Shown here piece after piece: positions 1 to 12,270 of a DNA stretch of 64,000 bases. The stretch covers positions 39,766,287 through 39,830,286 of the forward strand of contig NC_092326.1 in assembly GCF_036785885.1 (NCBI RefSeq), written 5' to 3'. Under the pieces are notes generated by a model. That model was not told where the DNA came from, did no database searches, and saw only the letters and a program-made list of their open reading frames with translations. Both the position numbers and the translations under genes were made by a program. This stretch comes from Coffea arabica (taxonomy: Eukaryota > Streptophyta > Magnoliopsida > Gentianales > Rubiaceae). The number at the start of each line of letters is the position of its first letter. Within the stretch, counting starts at the first letter, position 1.

Positions 1-174
1 TCGAGGTTCCTATCCATTTAAGGTTGTTTTATCTGCATCTCCATCAGCAAAGTTAGTACTGATGATAGCAACGCAGAAGAAGAAGAACAAACTTTTGTGA
101 ATGTTACATTATTTATGACAAGAATTTTGTTAACATTTCAATAAGCAGTCAGTGACGGAAAACCGTAAAAATGC

Positions 175-760
175 CTAATACTGGCCAAATAGTATACAAG
201 ACTTGAAGCAATCTATTTTAAGCTCATCCTCTCTTGATACAGCCACCATAGAACCTAGAACAGAAAAATGATCCTCAGTTCTTTTGAGTGCTTCAACTGT
301 ATTCACTGCATCACCTTCCACACCAAAGCCACAGAGTCTGCAGCTATGCTGCCAGCTCAATAACCATTCTAGCAGCTACTGTTTCAGCATATTGGTCGTG
401 CCCCTTCAAACCTCTCAGCAAAACCAGCTATAAAACAACCTTCACCATCTCTGACTACCATCCAACCATCAAAACAGCGTCTGTCCTAATAGCTCCATTT
501 AAAGATTTTTCACACTCCCAGCTGGAGGATGGTGCCAGCGTGATACTCCCAACTAAGCCTTCAATTGAGGAGTACTAAGATTAGCTTCATGGAAATTCAT
601 CAGAACATAAGGTAGTCACACTGGAATTTAGACAACATCCTCATGATTACATCAGAGCGCACAAGCTGCACGTGGTCATAAACTGCTTGCTTGAAGAATT
701 CAGAAGGGGTTCTGGGGTCTGATACATCAGCTGTCCTGGACTCCCAGTATCAGGCATAAA
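175..760 (-). pseudogene. Decayed RNase H-like (RVT_3 type) coding relic
   Basis: Read on the minus strand, short stretches in different frames recall the plant RNase H-like domain found at the end of many LINE ORFs and in some host proteins. IAGFAERFEG lies near 407-441, and VEGDAVNTVEALKRTED near 280-325, followed by a frame ending at a stop at 175. The order (GFA.RF first, then VEGDA.N..EAL) matches the family. The pieces are broken by stops and frameshifts, so this is a relic. A further open stretch at about 625-755 (including DPRTPSEFFKQAVYDHVQL) lies upstream on the same strand and may belong to the same dead gene, but I do not recognise it. Whether the source was a LINE or a host gene cannot be told from this fragment. 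Confidence 0.4.
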
Positions 761-823
761 CATACTATTAGAAAGATTTATCTAATTTAGTCACATTAGC
801 AATTGAATTTCAAATGCCTTGAG

Positions 824-1793
824 TTAATGTGGTAGATAATCAATTTTATTGTCAAAAACACTAGAACTATATACAAAAGAATAACAAGTTATATATTTTA
901 AGATGTAATAACAAGATGAGGACAGAAGATTGGGAACGATAATTAGAAAGCTAACAAAGATTTCAAAATTCTGACCAGCAATCTTCTTCCCACTGAAGCA
1001 TCTTCCACAGATGGAAACCACGCCACTGTTGGCTGTACTCTGAACCCGATTGACAGCCGGCCTGTTGTTACTCAGCCATGTTTGCTGCTTGAGTACTGGC
1101 ATCAATGATAAAAACCCAAGAGAGATAAATTATGTCCCAACATAAATACAAGAGAAATTAACAAGCAACATGAAATGTATAGCAATACTGACATTCAAGC
1201 GTTTAGTGCAGAGAGGACCTGTATGGTGGCTTTACTCCTTCATCCACTCCATTCCTTTAGCAATTCTCAGAAATTACTAAAATTATGCTTTAACTGATTT
1301 GATTAAGTTGTAAACTCATCTCAATTATTAAAGCCCAGGTTGAAGATGTAAATACAGTAGAGATATAAAGTCTCAGAAAACAAGAGAAAAGGGTATCCAA
1401 TTTAAATACTACTCATACCCTCCCCTTAATTAGGATGAAACAACTGAATATTGTTAATTTACATTAGTGGACCATGAAAATTCTACTGGATTTTGAAGCA
1501 TCAATATGCAATGCCTGTAATAAGGCAAAGAAGAAATCTTTGTGTATTACTGAAAGATTTTTCTCAATGATAAATGATGTATGTTTTACATCTTTAAACT
1601 CAAAAGACATTCAAATAAATAGAGGAAGAGAGAGAGAGAATCTTAAAAAAAAGAAAAAAAAAAGAGTACCTGGGAAAGACTAAGGATAAGGCAATCCAAA
1701 TATACTTATTTTATCCAGAAAAGTATTTTGGTAAGACAGATATTTGTTCTGGAAAACATAGGGAAGCACCAAAATAAGAATAACTTAAATAAC
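824..1793. other. Gene-free stretch downstream of the PPR gene
   Basis: No convincing coding or repeat structure was found. A minus-strand open frame at 824-1105 has no recognisable motif and is AT-rich in its second half. The sequence at 1624-1663 is purine-rich (GAGA and A runs). Part of this interval is probably the 3' untranslated region of the minus-strand PPR gene, whose stop codon is at 1794. Confidence 0.4.
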
Positions 1794-3701
1794 TCACCAA
1801 CTAGTCCCATTTGATACACTGCCTTTCTGCATCCCCACGACTCTCTGCAATCCATCAATCATGTACTTGCATGTTCGGCCATTTGGCACAAACCCCATTT
1901 TTATCATGCTATCTTGAAACTCCATCAATTTAACCATATCGCCTTTCTCACAGAGAATTCTTATAAGTTCATTGTAACACCCTGTGTCAAAAACCTGGAA
2001 TTCCTCAGCGAAGAATCTCAGGAGATATTCTGCCTCACTAAAATTGCTTTTTTGGCACAATCTCTTTATCAAAGCTCTGCAAATTTCAATATCCGGCCTT
2101 ACACCAGATTCAGCCATTTCCTTAATCAAGTTTTCAGCCTCCTTGCATCTACTTAATTTACACAAACAACATATAATAGCTTTATAGGATACTAAGTCCA
2201 GCCTCATATTCTTGGATACCATCTGAGCTTTTAAATCTAATGCCTCCTCCAAAGAGTTGCATCGGCAAAAAGAACTAACCAAGTTACATAAGATCTCTGG
2301 ATTAGGCTCATAGCTGGGACAAGCTATTCGTTCCAGAAGACTCTTAGCAGCAAAAGGTCGATTTTCCCTACACAGAGCAATTCCTAAGTAATCATATACA
2401 TCTTGAGGTACTGAGATTCCAAATCTCTGAAGCTCCACAACCAAATTTAAAGCTGAAATCAAGGAACCCTGTTTGTGGTAACCTTCCACAAGCATCCTGC
2501 TACTGAACTCATCAGGGTGAATCCCATCTCCAATCATGTCATGCAACAAGGACCTCGCCTCTTGCATCATCCCCTCTTTGCAGTAACCAACGAGAAGAGT
2601 ATTAAAGGCCCTAAGATCTGGTTTTAAACCCCTATGTATCATTGTTGAGAAGAGCTGATGAGCAACACTGACGTTACCTCCTTTACAGAAGCCATTTATC
2701 AGTGCAGTGTAAGTAAGTAGATCAGGCACAACTCCTCTCCTAAACATAATATGATACAAGTAAATCGCATCTTTCAACCTCCCTTTCTTAGAGTAGCTAT
2801 CCATCAGCATATTGTAAGTCACTATATCAGGATCAAATCCTTCCTCTTCCATCTTCTCCAAGAATTTATTCACCTTATTCACATCCCCTTCCTTACACAC
2901 AACATGAATGAGTATATTAAAGGTACAAGTATTTGGATGTAGCCCAATTCTTCCCAGCATGCCATATATTTCCCAGCATTTATCACCATAATTCATCTTT
3001 GAAAGCCCATTCAAAAGACAATTGATTGTCACAATACTCAGAACAAAATTAAGCTTAACCATCTTCCTAAAAACTCTAAAACTTTCTTTGACCATACCCA
3101 TTCTGAGATAAGCCTTAATCAGCATATCAAACACAACAGGGTCCCAGTTACAATCATCTGTGCACAAGAGTAAAGTCTTAAATACATCCAATCTTTCTGA
3201 AACATTCTTGTCTAATTTCACAAGTTCACATAAAATTTTCATAGCTTGTGAAAACTTTCTAGACCATACCAATATATGAACTACAATGCAACAATTTTCA
3301 GAGTTTAACTTGAGACCCAAATCAAATTTTACCCAGCGGAAGAAAGTCAGAGCAGTTGATGAATCGGATTGACATCTTAATAGAATCCTCGAAATTTCTT
3401 GTGTCCCCAGATGACTTAAATGCCCTTGCTCTTGCATGGTCTTATGGAGAAGGGACAAGGACAAATGAGCATCATCTTTTAGCTTCAGAGTAGAGCACAC
3501 AAGACTGACTATGTTGTTAGGATTTTGAGTTTCAGGGAGAAGATTGTAAAATGGGTTCGAGATGGGTTTGTTTTTATTAATGTCTGGTACCCTTTGCAGA
3601 GATGATGAATAATTTTGTGATTTTGGTTCAAAATGTTTGAATCTAAAAATTGCTTGAGGATATGGTAATCTAGACTTTCCCGGTTTAGAAATTTGGTTCA
3701 T
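1794..3701 (-). CDS. P-class pentatricopeptide repeat (PPR) protein, 635 aa
   Basis: A single uninterrupted frame encodes 635 residues, typical of intronless plant PPR genes. From about residue 190 to 620 the protein is a run of roughly 35-residue helical repeats. Examples are TYNMLMDSYSKKGRLKDAI, TYTALINGFCKGGNVSVA and FNTLLVGYCKEGMMQEA, several ending in the P-class signature (G..PD). No E or DYW extension follows the last repeats, so it is P-class rather than an RNA-editing PLS protein. The first 60 residues are rich in K, R, S and N with few acids, suggesting an organelle transit peptide, probably mitochondrial. Proteins of this class bind organelle transcripts and affect their stability, splicing or translation. 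The start is the first ATG of the frame, after a stop-rich leader. It resembles Arabidopsis At5g40400-type proteins from memory only, so orthology is unproven. Confidence 0.92.
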   Translation of the reverse strand: MNQISKPGKSRLPYPQAIFRFKHFEPKSQNYSSSLQRVPDINKNKPISNPFYNLLPETQNPNNIVSLVCSTLKLKDDAHLSLSLLHKTMQEQGHLSHLGTQEISRILLRCQSDSSTALTFFRWVKFDLGLKLNSENCCIVVHILVWSRKFSQAMKILCELVKLDKNVSERLDVFKTLLLCTDDCNWDPVVFDMLIKAYLRMGMVKESFRVFRKMVKLNFVLSIVTINCLLNGLSKMNYGDKCWEIYGMLGRIGLHPNTCTFNILIHVVCKEGDVNKVNKFLEKMEEEGFDPDIVTYNMLMDSYSKKGRLKDAIYLYHIMFRRGVVPDLLTYTALINGFCKGGNVSVAHQLFSTMIHRGLKPDLRAFNTLLVGYCKEGMMQEARSLLHDMIGDGIHPDEFSSRMLVEGYHKQGSLISALNLVVELQRFGISVPQDVYDYLGIALCRENRPFAAKSLLERIACPSYEPNPEILCNLVSSFCRCNSLEEALDLKAQMVSKNMRLDLVSYKAIICCLCKLSRCKEAENLIKEMAESGVRPDIEICRALIKRLCQKSNFSEAEYLLRFFAEEFQVFDTGCYNELIRILCEKGDMVKLMEFQDSMIKMGFVPNGRTCKYMIDGLQRVVGMQKGSVSNGTSW

Positions 3702-5289
3702 CTGTGACCACTGGAATCCAAGTTTCCCAAGCTTCAGACGAAGAAGTCCATTAATAGAAGCTGCTCATTTTTTAAAGGTCTCCAACTTGTCAGAGCTGAC
3801 AATCGCAGTGAGGTCAGAAGTTTGGGCGCCTATTAAGATTAAGTTAGTAGTCCAAGAACAGAGTGAAGCCAAATACTGAGACAGATGGCTCAGCTGAAAA
3901 TACGCTTATATGCTTCTTGATACCCTGAATATCATGCCCAAAATTATGAATCAGATGGGGACAAATGTTGGACCAATGCAATCACAACAAAAAAAAAATG
4001 GAAGGCAACGAGTAATCAACAGATGAATGAAAAACAGAGGTGTAAATATTAAAACATAAGCTATTTAAACAGTAATCCAAGAGAAAGGAAATACAGGTAA
4101 TGGAGAAATTTTGCCAAATCGAGGAATGAAAGTTCATAAAGTCTGCAATTGAGAAGTTTCAACCCAAAATAATCCCAGTTCCAGAATTTAAGTCCAAAGT
4201 CAGTAATAGCAAGTTTCCTGGATTTACATCCAGAAAATGCACTCGTCAAAAAGAAAGACACCCACAGTTTGCAAAACTGCAGGAAAACTGAAATTTTGAG
4301 CTATGAAATCAGGATTAGAATAAATACAGGAAGGTTCTGATTTTGCTCATGCAATTCAATTATAGCAGCATAGACAGAGAATTAATCAACACCTTACAGG
4401 ATTATTGACTTCCTACATCAAACAGAGTAGAAAAAACCCATTTCAGCATGAAAATTAAAATGTTCAAAGATAGAAAAATTACCCGACTAGGAGCAGCAGC
4501 TTTACTAGTGTAGTCGATGATGAATCCAAGCACTATAAGGAACCCATGTTTAACTGCGGGTAGGCTTGGGGGAAAATGGTGGGCTGAGTCCTGAACCGGG
4601 TCAGAAGTTGGAAAATCAGTGTATTAACCCGATGTTCGTTTTTTCTGCTCGTTTCGGTCTGCCGCTAACTGGGTATTACTCAAACACTTGAGTAGACTTG
4701 ATTTTCAAAAAATCAAGGGTTCAAATTATATCACACTATCTCACCCAAGTGATATGGTATAGTTTGGATCATTGGATCTTTAAAAATCGAATCTACCGAA
4801 ATTTTGGACATTATTTTCATATCTTCTTCTAAGAAAATTTAACGGTGATAACTTCATATAAATTATCGAGATGTTTAATAGAATATAAAATATTTTATAA
4901 CGGGCTATCTAATTAAAATAAAAAAGACTGAAATGGAATGTCAAAGTTCAATAGGTTATTGAGATTCTAGATTATGTGGTAAGGTGTGAGAAATTATAAA
5001 TAAGATATCATAACTGCAAATGCTTGCCAAAAAAAATTATTGAAATTCAAAAAAAAAAAAAAAGTATAGCATAGTTAATCCTCTTGTGCTTTTACTCTTC
5101 TTAAATTGTGGAAATAGTTGAGTCATCTTTTAATCAACAAAAAAAAAATACAAAATTGGGTTGTAATTTGCAAACTTTAACCTAATTGATTGAGATAATG
5201 TACATTATTGTTGGATTATTATTGTGTTTTATTTTGTGCTTTACCAATGAAAATGTTGTTAGTATCCAGAAAATTAGCATCTATTGTGA
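3702..5289. other. Upstream region of the PPR gene and intergenic DNA
   Basis: AT-rich, with A-runs near 3989 and 5050. Nothing here supports an exon. The first kilobase presumably contains the PPR promoter and 5' leader, but no clear TATA box stood out. Confidence 0.4.
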
Positions 5290-6110
5290 AGCTCATTGCA
5301 TATCATTAAGTAATCGTATGAGATGTTAGTATGTTGAACACAACGCGGTGCAGCTATCTATTTTGGTAAAACAATTAAAGATAAAATTGAAAAAATGAGG
5401 GCAGATTTATGTATATTCTCAAGCCTCCAATTTGAGTAGAGAGGTAGACATACATCCTTAAGGCTCTGTTTGTTTGTTTTGAGAGAATAGGAGGGAAAGA
5501 AAATGGAGGGACAAGGTATTATTATGTTTATACCAATATTTTAGGAGGAAAATGAAGGGTAAGATCTAGTTATTTTTTATCATATTGCTTTCGTCCAGAT
5601 GTGGTCTAAAACAGAAAGGAACCAAAATAACTGAAAATTTAAAAATGTCTTAACGAACCTATCTGTTTATAAATTAGATTTTTAAACAGATAAAAAAATA
5701 ACTAAAACGTACCAGTTTCCTTTCCTTTCCTTTCTTGGTGCAAGTAATATTTTTAATATTTTTTCTTTTTCTTTCATATTTAATCGAAACAAGGTTGATG
5801 AAATCCGCTTTTCTCTAATCTCATTCTTTTTCCTCTCGACTAGAGTTATCTCCTTTCTTTTTCTTCCCTTTCTTTTAATCCAAAATGATGCATAAAAAGC
5901 GACTAAAACTGCTGACATGCATAAAACGATAAATACAACGCGAAAACGCCAACAATCAAAGAAGTGAATCATTTTGCAATTTATTTTTATAGTTTAGAGT
6001 TGTATGTCGTGTAGAGTAGCATTTTTCATACTTAAAATGCCACTAATTGTTCGCACAACTTGTTATTTTATCTTTTATTGCACCAGCATTCATTACGCTT
6101 GGTATATCTT
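5290..6110. repeat. Dispersed duplicate segment, copy 1 (partner at 16470-16895)
   Basis: Several stretches match the region at 16470-16895 in the same order and orientation. These are the CTATTTTGGTAAAA... AATTGAAAAAATGAG block near 5356 (partner near 16552), the following AGAGAGGTAGACATA block (partner near 16634), and ACTTAAAATGCCACTAATTG near 6029 (partner near 16827). Copy 1 is longer because of an insertion or divergence in its middle. With the duplicated small genes further right, this suggests that one ancestral unit was duplicated in tandem. No coding potential is seen. Confidence 0.55.
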
Positions 6111-6648
6111 CCTCATATAGTAGATGTGTATAGATAAACTGGAAAGACTAATTTAAGCCAACCATCGGCAGATGCAATAAGAGAGAGAGAGGATAGAGAG
6201 GGGGGAGGAAAACAACAGAGACAGATTTAAATATTGAAGCCACGAGTGCAAGATTACGCTGAATATGAAAAGAATTGGGATAAACTTTTAGTTAATTACG
6301 TTATTTGCTCTTCCCCAGAAAGCTAACAAAGGGTCTACTTTGAAAAATCTATACGACCTATATACTATTCAAAATCTGATAACTATCTATGTGCGAATCC
6401 ATTTACCAATATGTTTTGAACATCCCAACTTGGAAGATTATCCCTTGTGGATATTTTCAAGAAATGGGTTTAGGAAGTTAGCGTCTGAAAGAACCCTAAG
6501 ATAAGCCTGCACAAAAAAAAAGAAGAAATTGTGTTAAGAATGTTTCCATATAGAGATGTTAAAGCCCTCTTACTAGTTGCTTGAGTAGCCATTCCTTTGT
6601 CAAGTGAATTTGTTTGAATGACTGAATATTGCAAATGCCTTCATGGAC
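6111..6648. other. Left flank of the copia insertion
   Basis: Non-coding, with a GA-rich microsatellite near 6181-6210. The last five bases (TGGAC, 6644-6648) are the left target-site duplication of the copia element. Confidence 0.5.
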
Positions 6649-7088
6649 TGTGGGAAAAATAGGTGGACACCCATGATGGGTTGTCCAACCCAGTTTCTAC
6701 CTGAAAGTAGAAACAAAACAAAAAGGAAGGAAAAGGAGTAAAAAGGTAGCCTTTTCCACCGGCCCACCGAGAAATAGAGACCGACAAAAAAAATAAGAAC
6801 AAAAAAAATGGGAAAGAAAGGAAACAGAGACCGACAAAAAAATGTCTATATAAGAATCGAAAGAAAAAGCAAGAAAAACATAGAGCTTTCGAGTCCTTCT
6901 TTCAGCTTTCTCTTCCTCTAGAAAAATAGAAGAACTAAAAGATATAGCCTAGGATTTGGGTTGTGAAAAGTGTATGATTTCCAAGCATGTGATTCAGCTG
7001 GAATATTGAATCCGAAAAATCCGCTGCGACCAAAGCTTGAGTGTAAGGTAACTCGATTTTCGATTTTGCTCGTCTTTGATTTCCAACA
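6649..7088 (+). repeat. 5' LTR of the copia element
   Basis: 440 bp, TG...CA ends. It contains a repeated AGAGACCGACAAA motif followed by a TATATAAG box near 6846, likely the element's own promoter. The partner LTR at 13375-13825 shares the same layout. Confidence 0.95.
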
Positions 7089-7089
7089 A

Positions 7090-7101
7090 TGATATCAAAG
7101 C
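7090..7101 (+). promoter_or_regulatory. Primer binding site of the copia element
   Basis: TGATATCAAAGC begins two bases after the 5' LTR. It is a slightly diverged form of TGGTATCAGAGC, the initiator-methionine tRNA primer site usual for plant copia elements. Confidence 0.7.
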
Positions 7102-8245
7102 TTCTAAGGCTGAATTCTTGCTAAGCCATGCTTTGAGAAGTGCTTTGTGCTGGTTTTTTAGTTAAAGCTTAAAGCATGAGCTTTAATGGCCGATTTTGGT
7201 ACACATAATTTCAGGCCATGAAATTCATGGAATATGTTCCTCATGTGGGTTAGAATATACCTACAAAATTTCATGGTTTAATTATCTCTTGTTGTTGAGT
7301 TTTTTGAAGTTTACATATGTGTTGTCGAGCTGTTTTCGGAGAATTTCTGTGAATTGTGTGTGTAGAATTGAATATGTTTTATTACATATTTATGTAGTAC
7401 TCTGAAAGAGCTTTCCAACGCTATATCATGTGCGCAAAATAGATGCTCAGACAATGAGAAATCTGAATTCTAGAGTCCCTAGTCGCATAACCTATAGCTG
7501 TCTTCATTGACTTATGTGAACTATTGAAGAAGATGACAGGCACGTAAAAACACTTGCCATGTTGTGTGGCTAGGGCAGTTCTAGCTAAAAAAAAATTTTT
7601 TCTTTGGAAATTTGCAGAAAATCATTTATGAAACAGAAAAATATGATTCTTGTGCCAAATTTTTCCTGATTTTTGCTCTCTTGAAATATATGATAATTTG
7701 AACTATAAGTTACCATTAGAAAATAGTTCAAATTTTTTTTTTAGATTCATAAAATTAAAAAAAATTGGAATAAAGGCTTGTATTTAAGTCCCTAATTTTT
7801 TTGGTATGATTTATATATTTAAATCATGTGTGCGTCCTATTTGGAATGTTTTAATTAGGGATACCTAGTTCAATTTTGTCTATGAATAATTATTGAATTA
7901 TGCTATCATTTGAGAAAAAGCATTTTTTTCATGAATATTAATGCATACTAAATGTATGTTGATGTATGTATTTTATGTTATTGCTATCTATGTTTTATTC
8001 AAGTGGGAGGCATGGGTTGGTTGAGTTCAAATTTTCACCCAAAAAATTAGCATGAATATATTGGAATAATACAACTTAAAGAAGTTTTAGTTTACAAGAG
8101 ATAATTGGACGCTATGCGGACTTTCGATCTTGTACTAATTACTTCTAGTAAATATTATTTCAGCAATATTGGCTGCAAATGAATAATATATTTTTAGTGC
8201 TATTTTTTTTTGCGTTTTTTTTCTATGTGTAGCTTGATTGAGAAC

Positions 8246-11200
8246 ATGGCTATTGCGACAAAAAATATTGTGGCTGAATTAAACAAAGGGAAGAAACTGA
8301 GCGGAGATAATTTCGATGTTTGGCATCGAAAAGTTTAGTATATTCTTGAAGAGCAAGAATATTTGGAGGCTCTCCATTATACCATGAGTGAACTAGAGTA
8401 TAGGGATACTCCTCATCATCAGAAGAATCTAGAGGCTTATCAACCCTGAAAAAAGAAAAATAGTAATGCTCGCATCACACTGCTGAGCAGTATGCAAGAT
8501 GATCTGATGGTTGAGTATGAGAATTATCCGACAGCTCATGAACTATGGACTACTTTGAAGGCAAAGTTTGGAGTGACTTCATCTACTAAAGTCAGACAGC
8601 TGACAATCAAGTTTGACACTTATGTGAAAAAACAACATCACTCAATGAAACAGCATCTGAGAGAAATGTCAAACATGATTATTGAGTTGAAGTCTGCTGG
8701 ACATATATTGACTAATAAGCAATAAGTACAAGCTCTCATTAGATCACTTTCCCAGAGTTGGGAGCATATGAAAGTCAACATGACTCACAACATTAGCATC
8801 AAAACATTTTAAGATGCAAGGCATCATGTTGAATTGGAGGATGAGCGCCTAGAGGTAGTTAGATCTTTCGGACAGGCTTATGTTGCTGAGTCAAACACAA
8901 GTAAGCCCTCTGACTTCAAACGTAACAAGAAAAGAAAGGTGTTCAAAAAGGCTGTTCCAGAATTTAAGAAAACTCAGACTGGCAATCGCAAGAGAAGTAA
9001 GCGCGGTGGTAAAAAAAAGGACAAGAGCAATCAATCTTGTTATAATTGTGGCAAATTAGGTCACTATGCTCATGAATGCACTGAGCCTAAAAAGATATTG
9101 TTCAATTCTCCTCTTAACTATAATTTTGTTTCTACCACTGTAATGCTCGCTAAAACGAATCCTCTTTGGACTCTAGATTCAGGAGCCACAGACCATGTAA
9201 CTAGAGAAAGAGGAGTTTTTGTCGAGTATCGCCGAATTCCAACAAACACAAAATGGGTATATGTAGGAAACAATGCCAGAGTTGCAGTTAAGGGTATTGG
9301 CACTTGTAAACTATATTTGACAAATGGCCAAACCTTATTCCTACATGATGTACTGTACGCACCAGACATTTGGCGAAATTTGGTTTCAGTTACTGTCCTT
9401 ATGCGTTTGGATTTTTGCATGAGTCTTCATGGTCATGATGTAAATATATGTCTTGGCACTCAATATATTGGTTCCGCACACTTTTTGGATAACTTTCTTG
9501 TGCTAGATATGGTACAAGAAAATGTAAACTATGACTATTGCTTTTCTCTGATTGCATCTTCTGGTAGTCATAATGTTGATGCAAATACATGGCATGCTAA
9601 ACTTGGTCATATTGGGCAAGAAAGAATGAATAGGCTAGCAAAAGACGGACTTTTGGGTGATAACTTAAAAGTAAACTTATCAATATGTGCGCATTATTTA
9701 GCAAGAAAAGCAACAAGAAAACCATTTAGTAAAGGAACTAGAGCAGAACTGCCGCTGCAACTGATCTATTCTGATATATGTGGTCCAATGAACGTAAGGG
9801 TAAGGCATGGAACCTATTATTTTATCACTTTTATCGATGATTTTACTCGTTTTGGTCATATTTATTTAATTTCCCACAAGTCAGAAGCATTAAATTGCTT
9901 CTTCAGACGATATTTGAATTTGGTGAGAATCAATTAGACCAAACGATTAAAATATTGAGAACAAATCGTGGATGTGAATATTTGTCAGATCAATTTAAAG
10001 ATCTATGCAATGAAAAAGGAATAAATAGGTAATTAACTATTCCTGGTACTCCGCCACAAAATGGTGTTGCTGAAAGAAGGAATAGGACTTTGTTGGATAT
10101 GGTTAAGTCGATGATGGTACAAGCAAATATGTCAATCTCCTATTGGGGAGATGCTTTGTTGACTGCCGCATATATACTTAATCGTGTGCCAACTAAATCA
10201 GTTACTTCTACTTCATATGAGTTTTGGACAAAGCGAAAGCCTGATCTAAGCAATTTGCAACTCTGGGGGTCAGCAGCATATGTTCATGATCCAAGTCATA
10301 TGTATGAAAAATTGGGTCCTAAAGGCAAGAAATGTACCTTTATAAGATACTCTGAACATTCAAAAGGATATGTGTTCATTGGTGAACACGTGGATGGAAG
10401 TATAACTAAAATATAATCAAGAGATGCCCAATTTTGGGAAAATGAATTTCCAACTAGAGGTGAATTGACAAGGATTTTGATTTATATGAAATGGAAGATC
10501 CTGATAATGAAAGTACCCCAAGTAGTTCTAATATGGGACATAAGGAGATTCCTTATTCTCTTAAACCGAGTAGGAGTAATATTTCATCAAATGAATCAAT
10601 TCCATAGGAAATTCAACTACGTAGAAGCAATCGTAAGAGCACTCCTCGTCGTCATTTTGAGATTGAAGGAGAAACTTTTATGATTGCACCATATGATGAA
10701 AGTGAATCTAGAACTATTGAAGAAGCTCTTTCATCAATTGATAATGCAGAATGGAAGAAAGCTATGGAAGAAGAAATGGAGTCTATGAAATTAAATCATA
10801 TTTGGGATCTAGTTGATCTGCCTCCAGAGCGTAAGGCTATTGGGAACAAATGGGTTTTCAAAATAAAACGCAAGGCAGATGGATCCATTGATAAATTCAA
10901 ACCACGTTTGGTAGCTATGAGATATACCCAACAAGAGGGTATTGATTATGAAGAAACTTTTTCGCCTGTTGTAAGGTTTGCCTCAATTCGTCTTATCTTA
11001 GCTATTGTTGCCCATTTGGACCTTGAGTTGCACCAAATTGATGTTAAAATCGCTTTTCTTAATGGAGAATTAGATGAAGAAATCTATATGCAACAGCCTA
11101 TAGGTTTCATTACTAAAGATCAGAAGCGCAAAGTTTGTAAACTCCTTAAATTAATATATGGTCTTAAACAGTCATCCAGACAATGGTACATGAAATTTCA

Positions 11201-12270
11201 TTGAGCCATAATTTCTTATGGATTTACGATGATTGAAGAGGATCATTGTGTCTATATAAAGCAGTTCGAAGATAACTTTGCAATATTGTCATTTTATGTG
11301 GATGATATTTTATTGGCTATAAACAATATAAATGTTGTAGTTGCCATTAAAGAATGGTTATCTTCCCAGTTTGAAATGAAAGATATGGGCGAGGCAACAT
11401 ATATTCTTGATGTGAAAATATTTAGGGATCGGTCGAAGAAATTTCTTGCTTTCTCACAGGAGAGTTATGTGTTGAAAATTTTCGAACGATTTCATATGCA
11501 AAATTGCAAACCTATTGACACACCTATAATGAAAGGCAATTCCCTTAGTAAAGAAATGTGTCCTAAAACTCCAAAAAAAATTAAAAATATGGAAAGAGTT
11601 CCATATGCGAGTACTGTGGGAAGTTTAATGTATGCCATGATGTGTACTTGTCCTGACATCTGCTATGCGGTTGGAATAGCAAGTCGATATCAGTCAAATC
11701 TTAGACCAACTCATTGACGAGCAGTAAAAAGGATATTGAGATATTTTAAAGGTACCTCCAATTATGTTTTATGCTATCAAGGTAGTAATCTATATTTGGT
11801 AGGTTACACTGATGCGGATTGGAGTGGGGATCTAGATGAACGAAAGTCTACGTCATAATACGTATTCTTGCTAAATAATGGTGTCATATCTTGGAGTAGC
11901 AAGAAACAAACATACATAGCCTTATCTACCATGGAAGCTGAGTTCGTTGCATGTGCTGCAGCTATACAAGAAACTATTTGGCTAAAGAGGTTTTTACAAA
12001 ATTTGTGGATTGGCGTCAATTCCTCTGTGCCTATTGTGATTAATTGTGATAGTCAAGCAACTATTGACTACATTAGAGATTCCAAATATCATGGTAAAAC
12101 GAAACATATAGACACTAAATATCATTTTGTTAGAGATATTATCGCGTAAAAGAAAATAATCTTATAACATATATCTACGCATAAGATGGTTGCAGATCTT
12201 CTTACCAAACCGATTACTAGAGATGTCTTTTTGTATCATGTTAAGACTCTTGGCTTGCGTAGATTAAGAT
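8246..12270 (+). pseudogene. Fossil gag-pol region of the copia element
   Basis: Parts recognisable in order: a gag domain of the plant copia type (about 8246-8900); a CCHC knuckle CYNCGKLGHYAHEC (about 9040-9080); an aspartic protease with LDSGATDHV (about 9173); an integrase with its zinc-binding and catalytic cores (about 9590-10420); a reverse transcriptase with KWVFKIKRKADG and the YVDDI catalytic motif (about 10690-11400); and an RNase H domain with MEAEFVACAAA (about 11930). Several breaks interrupt it, so no intact polyprotein exists here. About 1.1 kb of non-coding sequence separates RNase H from the 3' LTR. Confidence 0.93.

Noticed and set aside
5682-5972. 96-codon minus-strand frame rich in Lys, Arg and Glu
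   Set aside because: Composition follows a CTTT-rich tract on the plus strand; no motif is present.
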